NCBI GenBank assembly: GCA_017475925.1
Contig: JAFVER010000118.1
Location: 1-37,192, forward strand
Length of the DNA stretch: 37,192 bases
Direction: 5' to 3'
Origin: Anaerovibrio sp.
Lineage (GTDB): Bacteria > Bacillota > Negativicutes > Selenomonadales > Selenomonadaceae
Below, in pieces: positions 8,292-18,700 of this stretch. The notes beneath the pieces are model-generated. The model was not told the DNA's origin. It ran no database searches and saw only the letters and a list, made by a program, of their open reading frames with translations. The position numbers and the translations under genes were made by a program. The stretch's first letter is position 1. Each line of letters opens with the position of its first letter.

Positions 8292-10130
8292 ATGCATCAG
8301 GAATTTTTAATGGGCAATGAGGCCATTGCCATGGGAGCTATGGCGGCCGGAGTTAATCTGGTGGCAGGCTATCCGGGGACTCCATCAACAGAGGTTTTGG
8401 AAACAGTTGCCAAGGGGCGCTCCAGGGATACTTATGTGGAGTGGTCAATTAATGAAAAGGTGGCCATGGAGGTTGGAGCCGGAGCAGCCTATTGCGGCGC
8501 CAGGGTAATGGTGACCATGAAGCAGGTCGGTCTTAATGTGGCAGCTGACCCGCTGATGAGTCTTGAATATATTGGGGTAAAGGGTGGAATGGTTGTCCTG
8601 GTGGCTGATGACCCAGGTCCAATATCCTCTCAGACTGAACAGGATACCAGACATTTTTCCCGCTTTTCCAAGCTGCCGTGCTTCGACCCATCTACAGTGC
8701 AGGAAGCCTATGACATGATACAGGATGCCTTTGAATTTTCAGAAAAATATGGAACACCTGTATTCTTTCGTTCAACCACCCGAGTATCGCATGGCTATGC
8801 CGATATTACTGTAAAGGATAAAAATGAGTACAAGCATATTGCCCCGGAGGGCTTTGTTAAGGATACCAAACGATGGGTTATTTTTCCAAAGCTGTCCTAT
8901 CAGGCCCATATTAATATAGAAGCAAGGAACAAGGAATTATCGAAGGTTTTTTCGTCCTATGAAAAAAATCTCCTGTTGAATAAGGACAGCAGGGAATATC
9001 CCAATCGGGGGATTGCCACCGGCGGCTTTAGCTACAGCTATTCTATAGAGGCATTGAAGACCTTGGGGCAGGTGCCGCTGTTGAAGGTTTCCACACCGCA
9101 TCCTTTTCCTGAGGAGCTGGCTGTAAAATTTTTGACGGGCTTAGACGAGGTGCTTTGTCTGGAAGAGCTTGATCCGGTTATTGAGCGGGAGCTTATTTAT
9201 ATATGTGGCAAATACCGGCTGCCGGTGAAAATATATGGTAAATTAACTGGCAATGTCCCACCAGCCGGTGAAAACACTTTGGACAGTGTTTATAAATGTA
9301 TTGCTAATTTTTTAGGTGTAGAGCAGGAAGCGGAGGCTGCCTTGAATGAGCAGGATTTGGCAGAAATGCCGGAGCTGCCGGTACGACCGCCGGTTCTTTG
9401 TGCCGGGTGTCCCCATCGGGCAGCCTTTTATGCTGTCAAGGTGGCTATGAAGGGGAAAAAGACAATTTTCTGTGGGGATATTGGCTGTTATACCATGGGC
9501 AATGCCATGCCTCTCGATATGGTAGATACCTGTCTGTGTATGGGAGCTGGCCTGGGGATAGCCCAAGGGGTAAATCATATTGAGCCGGATACCAGCTGCT
9601 TTGCCTTTGTGGGGGACTCTACCTTTTTTGCCGCCTCGATAACCGGCGTAATAAACGCTGTATATAATCAGGCCAATATGACACTGATTGTGCTGGACAA
9701 TTCCACCACAGCCATGACTGGGCATCAGCCACATCCCGGTACCGGTCAGACCATGATGGGAGAGGTAGTGGCTAAGATAAGTATAGAGGGGATTTTAAAG
9801 GGCATAGGACTGGAGTTTGTCAAAACGGTAAATCCCCTTGACCATAAGGCGGCAGTAAGGACTGTACAGGAGGCAGCCGCCCAACCGGGGGTAAAGGCAA
9901 TTATTTTCAAATCACCATGCATTGCCCTTGTAAAAAGCGATAAATCCTTGCAGGTGAATCAGTCAAGGTGTATAAATTGTCACAAATGTATTAAGGAAAT
10001 CGGTTGTCCTGCGTTGATTATCAGGGATAATCAGGTAATGATTGATGATTCCCTGTGCACAGGCTGTGGGCTTTGCAGTCAGATATGCCCGATTGAAGCC
10101 ATTGGCATTGGAGGTGAATCAGATGAGTAA
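8292..10130 (+). CDS. iorA: Indolepyruvate ferredoxin oxidoreductase, alpha subunit
   Basis: 612 residues, the normal length for IorA. With IorB it oxidatively decarboxylates aryl-pyruvates (indolepyruvate, phenylpyruvate, hydroxyphenylpyruvate) to aryl-acetyl-CoA while reducing ferredoxin. The N-terminal half is the pyrimidine-type transketolase domain (AGYPGTPSTEVLE). The C-terminal half holds a CAGCPHR motif and the thiamine-diphosphate region starting with GDST near residue 440. The last ~60 residues carry two [4Fe-4S] motifs, CINCHKC...GCP and CTGCGLCSQICP. ATG 8292 is chosen because GGGGAG (8281-8286) is correctly spaced; the upstream in-frame start at 8247 lacks a site. The gene overlaps iorB by 8 nt. 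The context suggests aromatic amino acid fermentation. Confidence 0.93.
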   Translation: MHQEFLMGNEAIAMGAMAAGVNLVAGYPGTPSTEVLETVAKGRSRDTYVEWSINEKVAMEVGAGAAYCGARVMVTMKQVGLNVAADPLMSLEYIGVKGGMVVLVADDPGPISSQTEQDTRHFSRFSKLPCFDPSTVQEAYDMIQDAFEFSEKYGTPVFFRSTTRVSHGYADITVKDKNEYKHIAPEGFVKDTKRWVIFPKLSYQAHINIEARNKELSKVFSSYEKNLLLNKDSREYPNRGIATGGFSYSYSIEALKTLGQVPLLKVSTPHPFPEELAVKFLTGLDEVLCLEELDPVIERELIYICGKYRLPVKIYGKLTGNVPPAGENTLDSVYKCIANFLGVEQEAEAALNEQDLAEMPELPVRPPVLCAGCPHRAAFYAVKVAMKGKKTIFCGDIGCYTMGNAMPLDMVDTCLCMGAGLGIAQGVNHIEPDTSCFAFVGDSTFFAASITGVINAVYNQANMTLIVLDNSTTAMTGHQPHPGTGQTMMGEVVAKISIEGILKGIGLEFVKTVNPLDHKAAVRTVQEAAAQPGVKAIIFKSPCIALVKSDKSLQVNQSRCINCHKCIKEIGCPALIIRDNQVMIDDSLCTGCGLCSQICPIEAIGIGGESDE

Positions 10131-10710
10131 AAACATTGTGCTGTGCGGTGTAGGAGGACAGGGTACTGTTCTCGCCTCCAAGCTGATTTCTGGTGCTGCC
10201 ATGAACAAGGGCTTGTCGGTAAAAAGTGCCGAAACCATAGGCATGGCCCAGCGGGGGGGCAGTGTGTTCAGCCATCTGCGGCTGGGAAAGGATGCCTGCT
10301 GTCCAATGATTGCCAGGGGGACAGCTGATGTGCTGATTGGCTTTGAGCCTGGGGAAGCTGTGCGAATGCTGCCATATTTAAAAAAAGGTGGACAGGTAAT
10401 TGTCAGCTCCCGTTCAGTCATGCCGGTAACGGCGGCTTTGGCCGGCTCCGGCTATAATGGCAGTGAAATGCTGGAGTATTTAAGGTCCAAGGTGGATAAG
10501 CTTATTGTTGTAGATACAGAAAAGGCCTGTCGGGAATTGGGGTCAACCAAAATTGTCAATCTGCTTTTGTTGGGGGCAGCCGTGGAAAGCGGGGCCCTGG
10601 GTCTTTCGGCTGACGATATTCGGCAGGTGATAGTGAGCCGTATTCCACAAAAAATCCATGAATTAAATTTTCGGGCATTAAGCTATGCTGGTGCCCATAA
10701 AGGGGTTTGA
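10123..10710 (+). CDS. iorB: Indolepyruvate ferredoxin oxidoreductase, beta subunit
   Basis: 195 residues, the gamma-type subunit of 2-oxoacid:ferredoxin oxidoreductases. The N-terminus has the family's IVLCGVGGQGT motif, and SAETIGMAQRGGSVFSHLR follows, as in IorB/PorG. The start ATG overlaps the end of iorA and is preceded by GAGGTG at 10111-10116, so the two subunits are probably translationally coupled. Together with IorA it yields aryl-acetyl-CoA from transaminated Trp, Phe or Tyr. No Fe-S motif is expected or seen. The next gene (paaK) starts 4 nt after the stop. Confidence 0.92.
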   Translation: MSKNIVLCGVGGQGTVLASKLISGAAMNKGLSVKSAETIGMAQRGGSVFSHLRLGKDACCPMIARGTADVLIGFEPGEAVRMLPYLKKGGQVIVSSRSVMPVTAALAGSGYNGSEMLEYLRSKVDKLIVVDTEKACRELGSTKIVNLLLLGAAVESGALGLSADDIRQVIVSRIPQKIHELNFRALSYAGAHKGV

Positions 10711-10714
10711 AGCA

Positions 10715-11950
10715 ATGAAGATTAATGAAGAGCAGCTTAAGCTGGTAAACAACCGTATTGATGCCCTACAGACGGCCAACAGCTTCTATGGGAAAAAGCT
10801 GGAGGAGGCCGGTATAAATCATGTAGCCTCACCGGAGGAATTTGAACAGTTGCCCTTTTCCGAAAAGGATGATTTACGGGATGCCTATCCATTGGGCTTA
10901 ATGACAGCTGATGAAAAGGATATTGTCCGCATACATTCGTCCTCTGGTACAACTGGCACTCCGGTAATAATTCCTTACACCAAAAAGGATGTAGATGACT
11001 GGGCCACCATGTTTGCCCGTTGTTATGAATTTGCCGGCATTACCAGTGAGGACAGACTGCAAATCACACCGGGCTATGGTCTATGGACAGCAGGAATAGG
11101 CTTTCAGGCGGGCTGTGAAAAGCTTGGAGCCATGTGTGTACCGATGGGTCCAGGTAATACGGATAAGCAGCTTCAGATGATGCAGGATATGAAAAGCACA
11201 GTAATTTGCGCTACCTCATCTTATGCCTTGCTATTGGCTGAGGAAATCCAAAAACGGGGCATTAAGGATAAGGTCATGCTGAAAAAGGGTGTTATTGGCT
11301 CAGAGCGGTGGGGCCAGAAAATGCGGGAGCGTATTTCAAGAGAGCTGGGCATTGAGCTGTATGATATTTACGGGCTGACGGAGATTTATGGACCGGGGAT
11401 AGGAATTAACTGTAAATATGACACTGGTATGCATTATTGGGATGATTATATTTATTTGGAAATCATCGATCCAAAGACCTTAAAGCCGGTACCTGATGGG
11501 GAATGGGGTGAAATTGTTATCACCACCCTAGTTAAGGAAGGGGCTCCGCTTATTCGGTATCGTACCCATGATATGTCCAGAATAATTCCTGGTGAATGTC
11601 AGTGTGGCAGTAAATTCCCGCGAATTGATGTTATTGCTGGTCGTACCGATGATATGATGAAGATTAAAGGAGTAAATGTATTCCCTAAGCAGATTGAGGA
11701 GATTTTGCAGGAGTTCCCTGAATTGTCCAGCGAATATCAAATCCGTATATCCCATCTTGACGGAAAGGATACCATGCGTATTTATGTGGAAACCAATGGC
11801 TCCGTAGACTTTTTGGATATGGCAAAACGGGTTGCTGCCAGAGTAAAGAGCCGCATAGGCTTTACACCGCTGGTTAAGGTGGTGGAAATTGGCCTGCTGC
11901 CACGAAGTGAGAAAAAGACTAAACGGGTAATTGATGAACGTTATGAATAA
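10715..11950 (+). CDS. paaK: Phenylacetate-CoA ligase (aryl-acetate:CoA ligase, AMP-forming)
   Basis: 411 residues, slightly shorter than the usual ~430. It is an adenylate-forming enzyme that interconverts phenylacetate or indoleacetate with its CoA thioester. The P-loop SSSGTTGTPV lies at ~residue 83, the DIYGLTE motif near 220, the RYRTHDMSRI motif near 290, and the hinge GRTDDMMKIKGVNVFP near 310. The C-terminal domain is the PaaK type. ATG 10715 is preferred over 10685 because the latter would overlap iorB and has no ribosome binding site. Adjacency to iorAB suggests either ATP recovery from aryl-acetyl-CoA or re-activation of aryl-acetate. A strong terminator follows at 12022. Confidence 0.9.
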   Translation: MKINEEQLKLVNNRIDALQTANSFYGKKLEEAGINHVASPEEFEQLPFSEKDDLRDAYPLGLMTADEKDIVRIHSSSGTTGTPVIIPYTKKDVDDWATMFARCYEFAGITSEDRLQITPGYGLWTAGIGFQAGCEKLGAMCVPMGPGNTDKQLQMMQDMKSTVICATSSYALLLAEEIQKRGIKDKVMLKKGVIGSERWGQKMRERISRELGIELYDIYGLTEIYGPGIGINCKYDTGMHYWDDYIYLEIIDPKTLKPVPDGEWGEIVITTLVKEGAPLIRYRTHDMSRIIPGECQCGSKFPRIDVIAGRTDDMMKIKGVNVFPKQIEEILQEFPELSSEYQIRISHLDGKDTMRIYVETNGSVDFLDMAKRVAARVKSRIGFTPLVKVVEIGLLPRSEKKTKRVIDERYE

Positions 11951-12021
11951 AAATAATAGCCTGTAAAAATCTCTGTAAATAGAAGCTTCTATGGCAATAA
12001 AATATATATTTCGTAATTTTG

Positions 12022-12057
12022 CTGGAATTGGGTAAAACCGGTTCCAGTATTTTTTAT
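12022..12057 (+). terminator. Intrinsic terminator of iorA-iorB-paaK
   Basis: CTGGAATTGG (12022-12031) pairs with CCGGTTCCAG (12038-12047), including two G-T wobbles, around a 6-nt loop. TATTTTTTATT follows. It separates the aryl-acid operon from the NRPS operon. Confidence 0.85.
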
Positions 12058-12396
12058 TGACTATAATTTTAGGCACACTGACTATGACAATAATTAGTCT
12101 AATATTTAAGCCGATTTTCGTACTTGTCAATCATGTATTTCAGGCAATAATTTATCCGTAATATCAGAAATGTTGTTTTGCTGTTTTTCCTTTCCAAATG
12201 TTGCCCATAAGAAATACTCGGATAAAGTAAATTTTTTTGGCTTCACCTTTTGCTTTCCTTATGAGAAAAGTAAAAACCGTTTCTTATAGGGGGAGCATAT
12301 CATTTTCTTATTGCGACAGCCCCAGTGTTTTTTGCAGGAATAGAGCAAATGGTGACGAATTATTAGGTAAAGTGTTTTTTGAAAGGATGAACTGCT
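12058..12396 (+). promoter_or_regulatory. Leader/promoter region of the STAS-NRPS operon
   Basis: About 340 bp without a credible gene. It is AT-rich, and I find no convincing sigma-70 promoter or known riboswitch. CCCATAAGAAA (12204-12214) and TTTCTTATAGGG (12280-12291) are near-perfect inverted copies, with a weaker related CCTTATGAGAAAA at 12257. They could be operator half-sites or form a leader hairpin. AAAGGA at 12382-12387 is the ribosome binding site of the STAS gene. Confidence 0.4.
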
Positions 12397-12699
12397 ATGG
12401 AAATCAAAAAGGAAAAAAATGGTTCAGCACTGAAACTGACTCTTATAGGAAAGCTATCCATCCAGGAAGCCAAGGATTTAGGCAAGGTGATTGATGAGGA
12501 GCTGTCCGATGTCACGGATTTGACTTTCGACATTAAAGAGCTGACCTATGTGTCCTCTGCCGGGCTTAGAGTATTGCTGACAGCTCAGAATATAATGGAT
12601 GATGCCGGCGGCACTATGAAACTGTTAAATGTTTCACCGTTTATTATGGATGTACTTAAGCTGACTGGATTTAATAAGTTTATGAATATAGAGAATTGA
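12397..12699 (+). CDS. STAS-domain anti-anti-sigma-like protein (SpoIIAA/RsbV type)
   Basis: 100 residues, a stand-alone STAS domain. In this family the protein is phosphorylated by an RsbW/SpoIIAB-type kinase and dephosphorylated by a PP2C phosphatase; only the unphosphorylated form binds and neutralises the kinase. The diagnostic segment LTYVSSAGLRVLL aligns with the phosphoserine loop (D-S-[ST]-G-L). Ser54 is the predicted phosphosite, and the usual Asp before it is Ser53 here. The C-terminal helix (VLKLTGFNKFM) is typical. The NRPS gene follows after 33 bp, with its own ribosome binding site. A SpoIIE-type phosphatase is the last gene of the same operon, and no kinase is present in the window. 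Role inferred: regulatory switch of the NRPS operon or of a sigma factor elsewhere. Confidence 0.9.
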   Translation: MEIKKEKNGSALKLTLIGKLSIQEAKDLGKVIDEELSDVTDLTFDIKELTYVSSAGLRVLLTAQNIMDDAGGTMKLLNVSPFIMDVLKLTGFNKFMNIEN

Positions 12700-12732
12700 T
12701 AATCTTTTGGTGTCAATCAGGGAGAAAAGCAA

Positions 12733-15700
12733 ATGAAATTATTAGTTAATGAATTCCTGGCTCAAGCAACAGCCCGGCCAGACAAACCAGCGGTGATGGA
12801 TTGCTATGGTACGGATACATATGGCGTCCTTAACCGGCGTTCGGCGATTGTGGCGGCCCGTTTACTTGATATGTCGCAAGATCAAAATACTGGAATGAGG
12901 GTTGGTGTGCTGCTTCCCCGTAACCGAGCTTATTTAACGGCAGTATTAGGTATTTTACGGTCTGGCGGAGCGGTAGTTCCTTTGGAAGAGGATTATCCGG
13001 CAGAGCGGGTACACTCTGTGCTAAGGGATGCAGGCTGTGTTGCCTGTATTTCTATTGAACAGTTATCCGAAAAGGTTGCTGACATCCCTGTTTTGACATT
13101 AGAGGAGATATTTGCTGATGAGGATACCCTTGCGGTAGATGATACCATAAATTTATCGGCCCCGGACAAGAAAGGCTTGATTCTCTTTACTTCTGGCTCC
13201 ACGGGCAAGCCGAAGGGAGTAGTGCACCGTCAGACCTTTTTCTCCATGTGGCTTTATACTGTAAAGGGATACCATGAGTTTTCGGGCAAAGATGTGACCT
13301 GCTGTATGGCCGGAATGACATTTATTGCATCTTTTGTGGATCTTTATCCGCCGCTTATGGTTGGAGGCAGCGTTTATATTGCCAGCTCCACGGAGCGGAT
13401 GAATGCAGACATGCTGTATAAAATTATCCAAAAGCGCCATATCACCGGGATGTTTTTGCCACCGCAGATGTTCTATGTAATGCGGGAGTTGTACGGCCGT
13501 TTGCCTCTGGATTATGTTGTCTTAGGCGGTGAAAAGGCGAAGGCGAAGTACACTATGGACGGCAATATTTTCGAGGTATATGGTTCCAGTGAATGTGCAG
13601 CTATTCTTCTTCATAAAATAGCCCAGGAGGATTCCCGTATGTTGGGAAAGCCGGGTAATGGTGTAAGTGTTTATTTGGTTTCTGATGATGGAAAACTCAT
13701 TCAGGAGCCGGGGGTACTTGGTGAGCTATGCGTGGAAAGTCCTTGGCTGGCATTGAGATATAACAATATGCCTGAGGAAACGGCTGCCAAGTTTACGGAT
13801 AATCCATTCGGTGCGGGTCGTCTGTTTCACACCGGAGATTACATGGCTTATGATGAAGAGGGAAATCTTCTGTTCCACGGCCGTAAAGACCATATGGTGA
13901 AGCTTAGAGGGTATCGGGTAGAGCTTGGTGAAGTGGAATTGACTGTGCAAAAAGCCAATGGAGTTCAGGAGGCCGCCTGTGTCACTATTCGGGTGCATGG
14001 TGGCGACAAATTGGCTTGCTATTATATTGGTGACCAAGTGGACAGCAATGTTTTGCGCAATCATGTGAAGGCCATTTTGCCGGAATATATGGTGCCGGAT
14101 TATTTTGTATATCTGGCTGATATGCCGCGCAACGAGCGGAATAAAGTGGATTACCTCGCCTTGAAAAATATGGAGCCGCCAGTGGAAGAGGAAGAATATG
14201 AACCACCACAAAATGACCTGGAGGCAAAGATTTGTGCTGCTTTTGCCGAGGTATTGGAGCTGCCGCGGGTAAGTGCATTGGCAGATTTCTTTAATATGGG
14301 CGGAACTTCTTTGTCTGTGGCTATGTTGGTGGCTCAGCTGGATGATGCCACTTTGTCCTTTAACGATATAGCATCTTATCCAACTCCACGGGCCCTGGCA
14401 GCCTATTTAGAGGAAAATGCCAAGAACCACCGGGAGAAGCCGGTAATGAACCGGGAATTTTATCCGCTTACCAAAACTCAGATGGGCATTTACTTGGAGG
14501 GGTTAACTGGTGGTAACACTTCCACCTATACATTATCCTATTTGATGGTAGCTGATGCTAAGGTTACGTCTGACCAGTTGGTAAGGGCTGTAAAGGATGT
14601 TGTGGATGCGCATCCTTCTATGAAATATGTTATTCGGGCCGGGAAAGATGGTATACCACACATGTTTATGGTGCCAGATGCTGTGTTTGAGGTTCCTGTT
14701 ATAGATGGCAGTGTGGATCAGCGCCTTGATTTTATCCGTGAATACATGCCAGTGGTACCTATGACAAATGAACTGCTGTTTTACTTTGCTGTTTATCGCA
14801 CTGCAGAGCGATGCTATCTGGCCTTAAAGAGTCATCTGATTTTCTTTGATGCTACATCCTTAAGTCTCCTGATTAGTGAGCTGAACCGGGCCCTTGGTTC
14901 CTCCTCGGGCAGGGTAGAATATTTGCAGGAGGAATATACCATACAGCAAGTGGGTATGTATGAGGAAGCGCTCATGCAGGAAGGGGCTCATGAAAAGGCC
15001 GAGGCATATTTTCAAAAGCTGTTTGCCAAGATGGATGAAGTACCATCATTGGTGGGCGACCGGGAAGGACCTCTTACTCCGGGAGTCAGTGAAAATATGC
15101 GGTATATACCGAAAAACCTTACTGTAGAGCAGGTAAAGGCTTTTTGTAATCGTCATCAAATATCTGAGGGCAGCTTCTTTATGGGAGCCATGGCGTTACT
15201 GTTGTCCAAATACTTGAGCAGCAAGCAGGTTTCCTTTTCCAGTGTATATAATGGCCGTGCCCAGGCGGGGATGGATACCACTATTGGCACGCTTATAAAA
15301 CGAATACCTGTTTATGGTAATTTTACTGAAAATATGCCGGTGGTGGACTATCTGCGGAATATGGGACGACAGATTGTCACCAGTATGGGTAACGATATTT
15401 ATTCCTTTGATGAGGTGCTGAAGCATTGTCCGGTAAATGAGGATGTGGAATTCATCTATCAGGGAGATTTGTTCACCGATAACATGGGCGGTGGTAATAA
15501 CGATGAAGGTGGAAATCTCATTTGTGGCGATTCCTATTTCCTGGAGCATTACCACACCGGCATGGTTACGGGATGCTTCTCTATCCAATTTTTCTCTACC
15601 AATGGGTTGTATAATATGACCATAGAATATCGCAATGAGCGGTTCTCACCGGCCTTTGTGGAGCGGTTTGCCCAGGATTTGTTTACGGTAGCGGAAGAGC

Positions 15701-18700
15701 TTTTACGCCAGGAGTTGATGGGGGATATTTCCCTTCTTACGGACGACGACAAGAAATCCTTGGCCGTCTTTAACGATACACAAGTTATCATGGATTTTGT
15801 CCCTGTACAGGAACAGATTCGCCGGCAGGCTCAAATGACGCCTGACAAGGTGGCTGTTACAGCTGCCGGTCACTCACTGACCTTCAGCGAACTGGATGAG
15901 CTTTCCGACCAGGTGGCCCATTCCCTCATCAGCGAAGGGGTGACCTTAGAAACACTGGTTGGTGTTCTCTTTGACCGGGAGGTTTGGGCCTATGTGGCCG
16001 AAATTGGTATATTAAAGGCCGGTGGTGCCTTCGTACCATTTATTCCGGAGTATCCGGATGAGCGGATAGAGTATTGTCTGGAAGATGGCAATATTCCTAT
16101 TTTGCTTACTTCAACGGATTTGATGAACCAGCGTTCAGCCCTGAGGGAGCAGTGCAAAGTGCTGTCCCTGGACAAGCTTCTTGACAATAAGGAGACGGAT
16201 ACTGAGCTTCCGGAGGTGGGGGCTGATAATTTGGCATATTGTATCTATACCTCTGGTACCACTGGCAAGCCGAAGGGGGTAATGATTGAACATAAAAATA
16301 TTGCCAACTATGTTCATCGCAATGAAAAATCCCCGGAAATTATGCATTATACCAAGCCGGGCCGCGTTGCCTTGGCATTGGCTTCTTTCTCCTTTGATGT
16401 GTCCATTGTGGAGGAATTTGTTCCGCTGTGTAATGGCTGTTCGGTAGTAATTGCCACGGAAGAGGAGATACATACACCAAATCAGTTGGCCCAGCTGATT
16501 ATAAATAACGGGGTAAATGGTATTACCTGTACTCCGACGTATCTTTTGGGCCTGTTGGCTATCCCGGAAACCGTGGAAGCCCTGCAGCAGATTACTTTTT
16601 ATGATGTGGGGGCGGAAGCCTTCCCAGCCGGGCTCTACCAGAAGCTACGCGCTTTGCGCCAGGACAGCGTGATTTTGAATGTATATGGTCCTACTGAGGC
16701 CACCATGGGCTGTGCCGCCGAGGAAATGGTGGAAAGCGAGGTTGTTACCGTTGGTACACCTATTGCCAATACCCAGTTCTATATAGCTGATTCCTTTGGC
16801 AATCCTTTGCCGATTGGCATTCGGGGCGAGTTGATGATTTGCGGCCAGCAGGTTGGCCGGGGCTATATAAATTTACCGGATAAAACGGCAGCGTCCTTCT
16901 TTGAAAAAGATGGCATCCGGGCCTATCGCAGCGGCGATTTGGCCGCATGGACCAATGAAGGAAAAATCCGGGTCTTTGGCCGGATTGATAATCAGATTAA
17001 ACTTCGGGGCTTCCGTATTGAATTGGATGAAATAGAGAAGGTGCTGATGGAGTATCCTGACATCAATTCAGGTGCGGTTTCTGTCCTGAAAAAAGGTACA
17101 GGGGAATATTTGGTTGGTTATTATACTTCAGTTAAAGCTGTGGATGATAATAAGCTCAAGAACCATCTTGCGGCTAAATTGCCGGAATATATGGTTCCAA
17201 ATCTGTTTGTTCGCTTGGAAGCTATGCCGTTGACGCCAAATGGCAAGGTGAACAGGCGGGCCCTGCCGGAACCGGATTTGTCGGCCTTTCGGGCTAAGTA
17301 TGAGCCGCCAGCCACGGAGGTGGAGCGGGTTCTTTGTCATGCCTTTGCCCTGGCCCTTAATTTGCCGGAGGACAAGGTGGGAGCCTTGGATGATTTCTTT
17401 GATTTGGGTGGCGATTCCCTTAGTGCCATGGTGGCTTTGGCCAACGCGGATATTTCGGGACTGATTGCTGCAGATATTTTCCAAAAGCGAACCCCTAGAC
17501 AGATTGCGGTTATTGCTGAGGAACGGGTGAATATGGGCAGCTTCGAAGAACGGGAAATGGTGGCCCGCAAGCAACCGTTGGCCTTGACCCCGCTACAAAT
17601 CCAAATGCTGGATATCCAGCTGTTCCGTCCAGAGGCCACCATGTGGAGTAATATGCATTTTCTGGTGCAATTTGAGCTGGATGAGGTTGATATGCATCGG
17701 TTGTGTAAAGCGGTTAATCGGGCTATAGCCAATCACCCGGCTTTATCATCGGTATTCCGCTTTGACGAGAACCGGGAGTTGGTGCAGCAGTATGTACCTG
17801 GTATTCTGGAAGAGGTTGAGTTGCAGGATATCAATGAAGAAACCGTACCAATGCTGCCGGATGTTTTGGTTATGCCATTTGATAAAATATTGGATGCCTG
17901 TCTGTGCCGCGTAAAGGTGTTCCGGTCCCCATCCCATGGATATATGTTTATGGATATTCATCATCTACTGATGGATGGCGATTCCCTTGGGGTTCTGCTG
18001 GCGGATATTGTTAATGCGTACTTCGACCGGGAGCTTCAGCCTGATTATTATTTTGCCCTTCGCAGTGAAGAAATCCAGCGGATAGAGCAAGGTAGTTGGA
18101 ATGAGGATCAGGCATGGTTTGAAGCGCAGTATGGCGATGAGGTTTGGTGTAAAATACCAGATATGTCTGTAGAGTCTCAGGAGTTGGTAGACCGTGAGCA
18201 TATTGACCAGGCCGCTATGGAACAGCGTCTGGATTTTTCGGCCGATGATGTTAAAAGGGCTGAGAAATTCTGGGGGGTTAGTCATTCAGTAATGGCCATT
18301 GGCGCGGCTCTTTTAACCTTGTCCCGCTTTACCGGCAAACAGCATGTCATGGTGAATTGGATTTATAATGATCGCCTGGCGGCGGAAGCTCAGCATGCTG
18401 TGGGTATGATGATAAAGAATTTACCGGCTGCGGCCCGTATGGAAGAATATGCCTCTATGTCTGAATTCCTTATATCTGTGAAGGATCAGGTGGCAGAGGG
18501 AATTGCGCATAGCTCCTATGATTTCATGGCAGAAAATTTTGAACCTTTCGTTGATGATTGTATGGAGGTTAATCTCCAGCTGGGAATCAATGGCGACGAG
18601 CTGGATGTGCTTAAACCGACCCTTATTGAGCTGGCAGATGAATTCGCAGCTGCTGGTGCGCCTTTGGAGTTGGAGCTGTTAGAAAATAATTATGGTGATG

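Noticed and set aside
7862..8297. Two minus-strand frames of 115 and 86 residues between the DJ-1 gene and iorA
   Set aside because: They mostly translate the GC-rich intergenic repeat and have no start signals.
11528..12130. 200-residue minus-strand frame across the end of paaK
   Set aside because: It overlaps a well-supported gene and its terminator, has no ribosome binding site, and its translation looks random.
12300..12396. A cyclic-di-GMP riboswitch in the STAS-NRPS leader
   Set aside because: A GGTGACG stretch caught the eye, but the other conserved parts of the aptamer are missing.
12237..12494. 85-residue plus-strand frame before and into the STAS gene
   Set aside because: It overlaps the STAS gene in another frame and has no ribosome binding site or recognisable domain.
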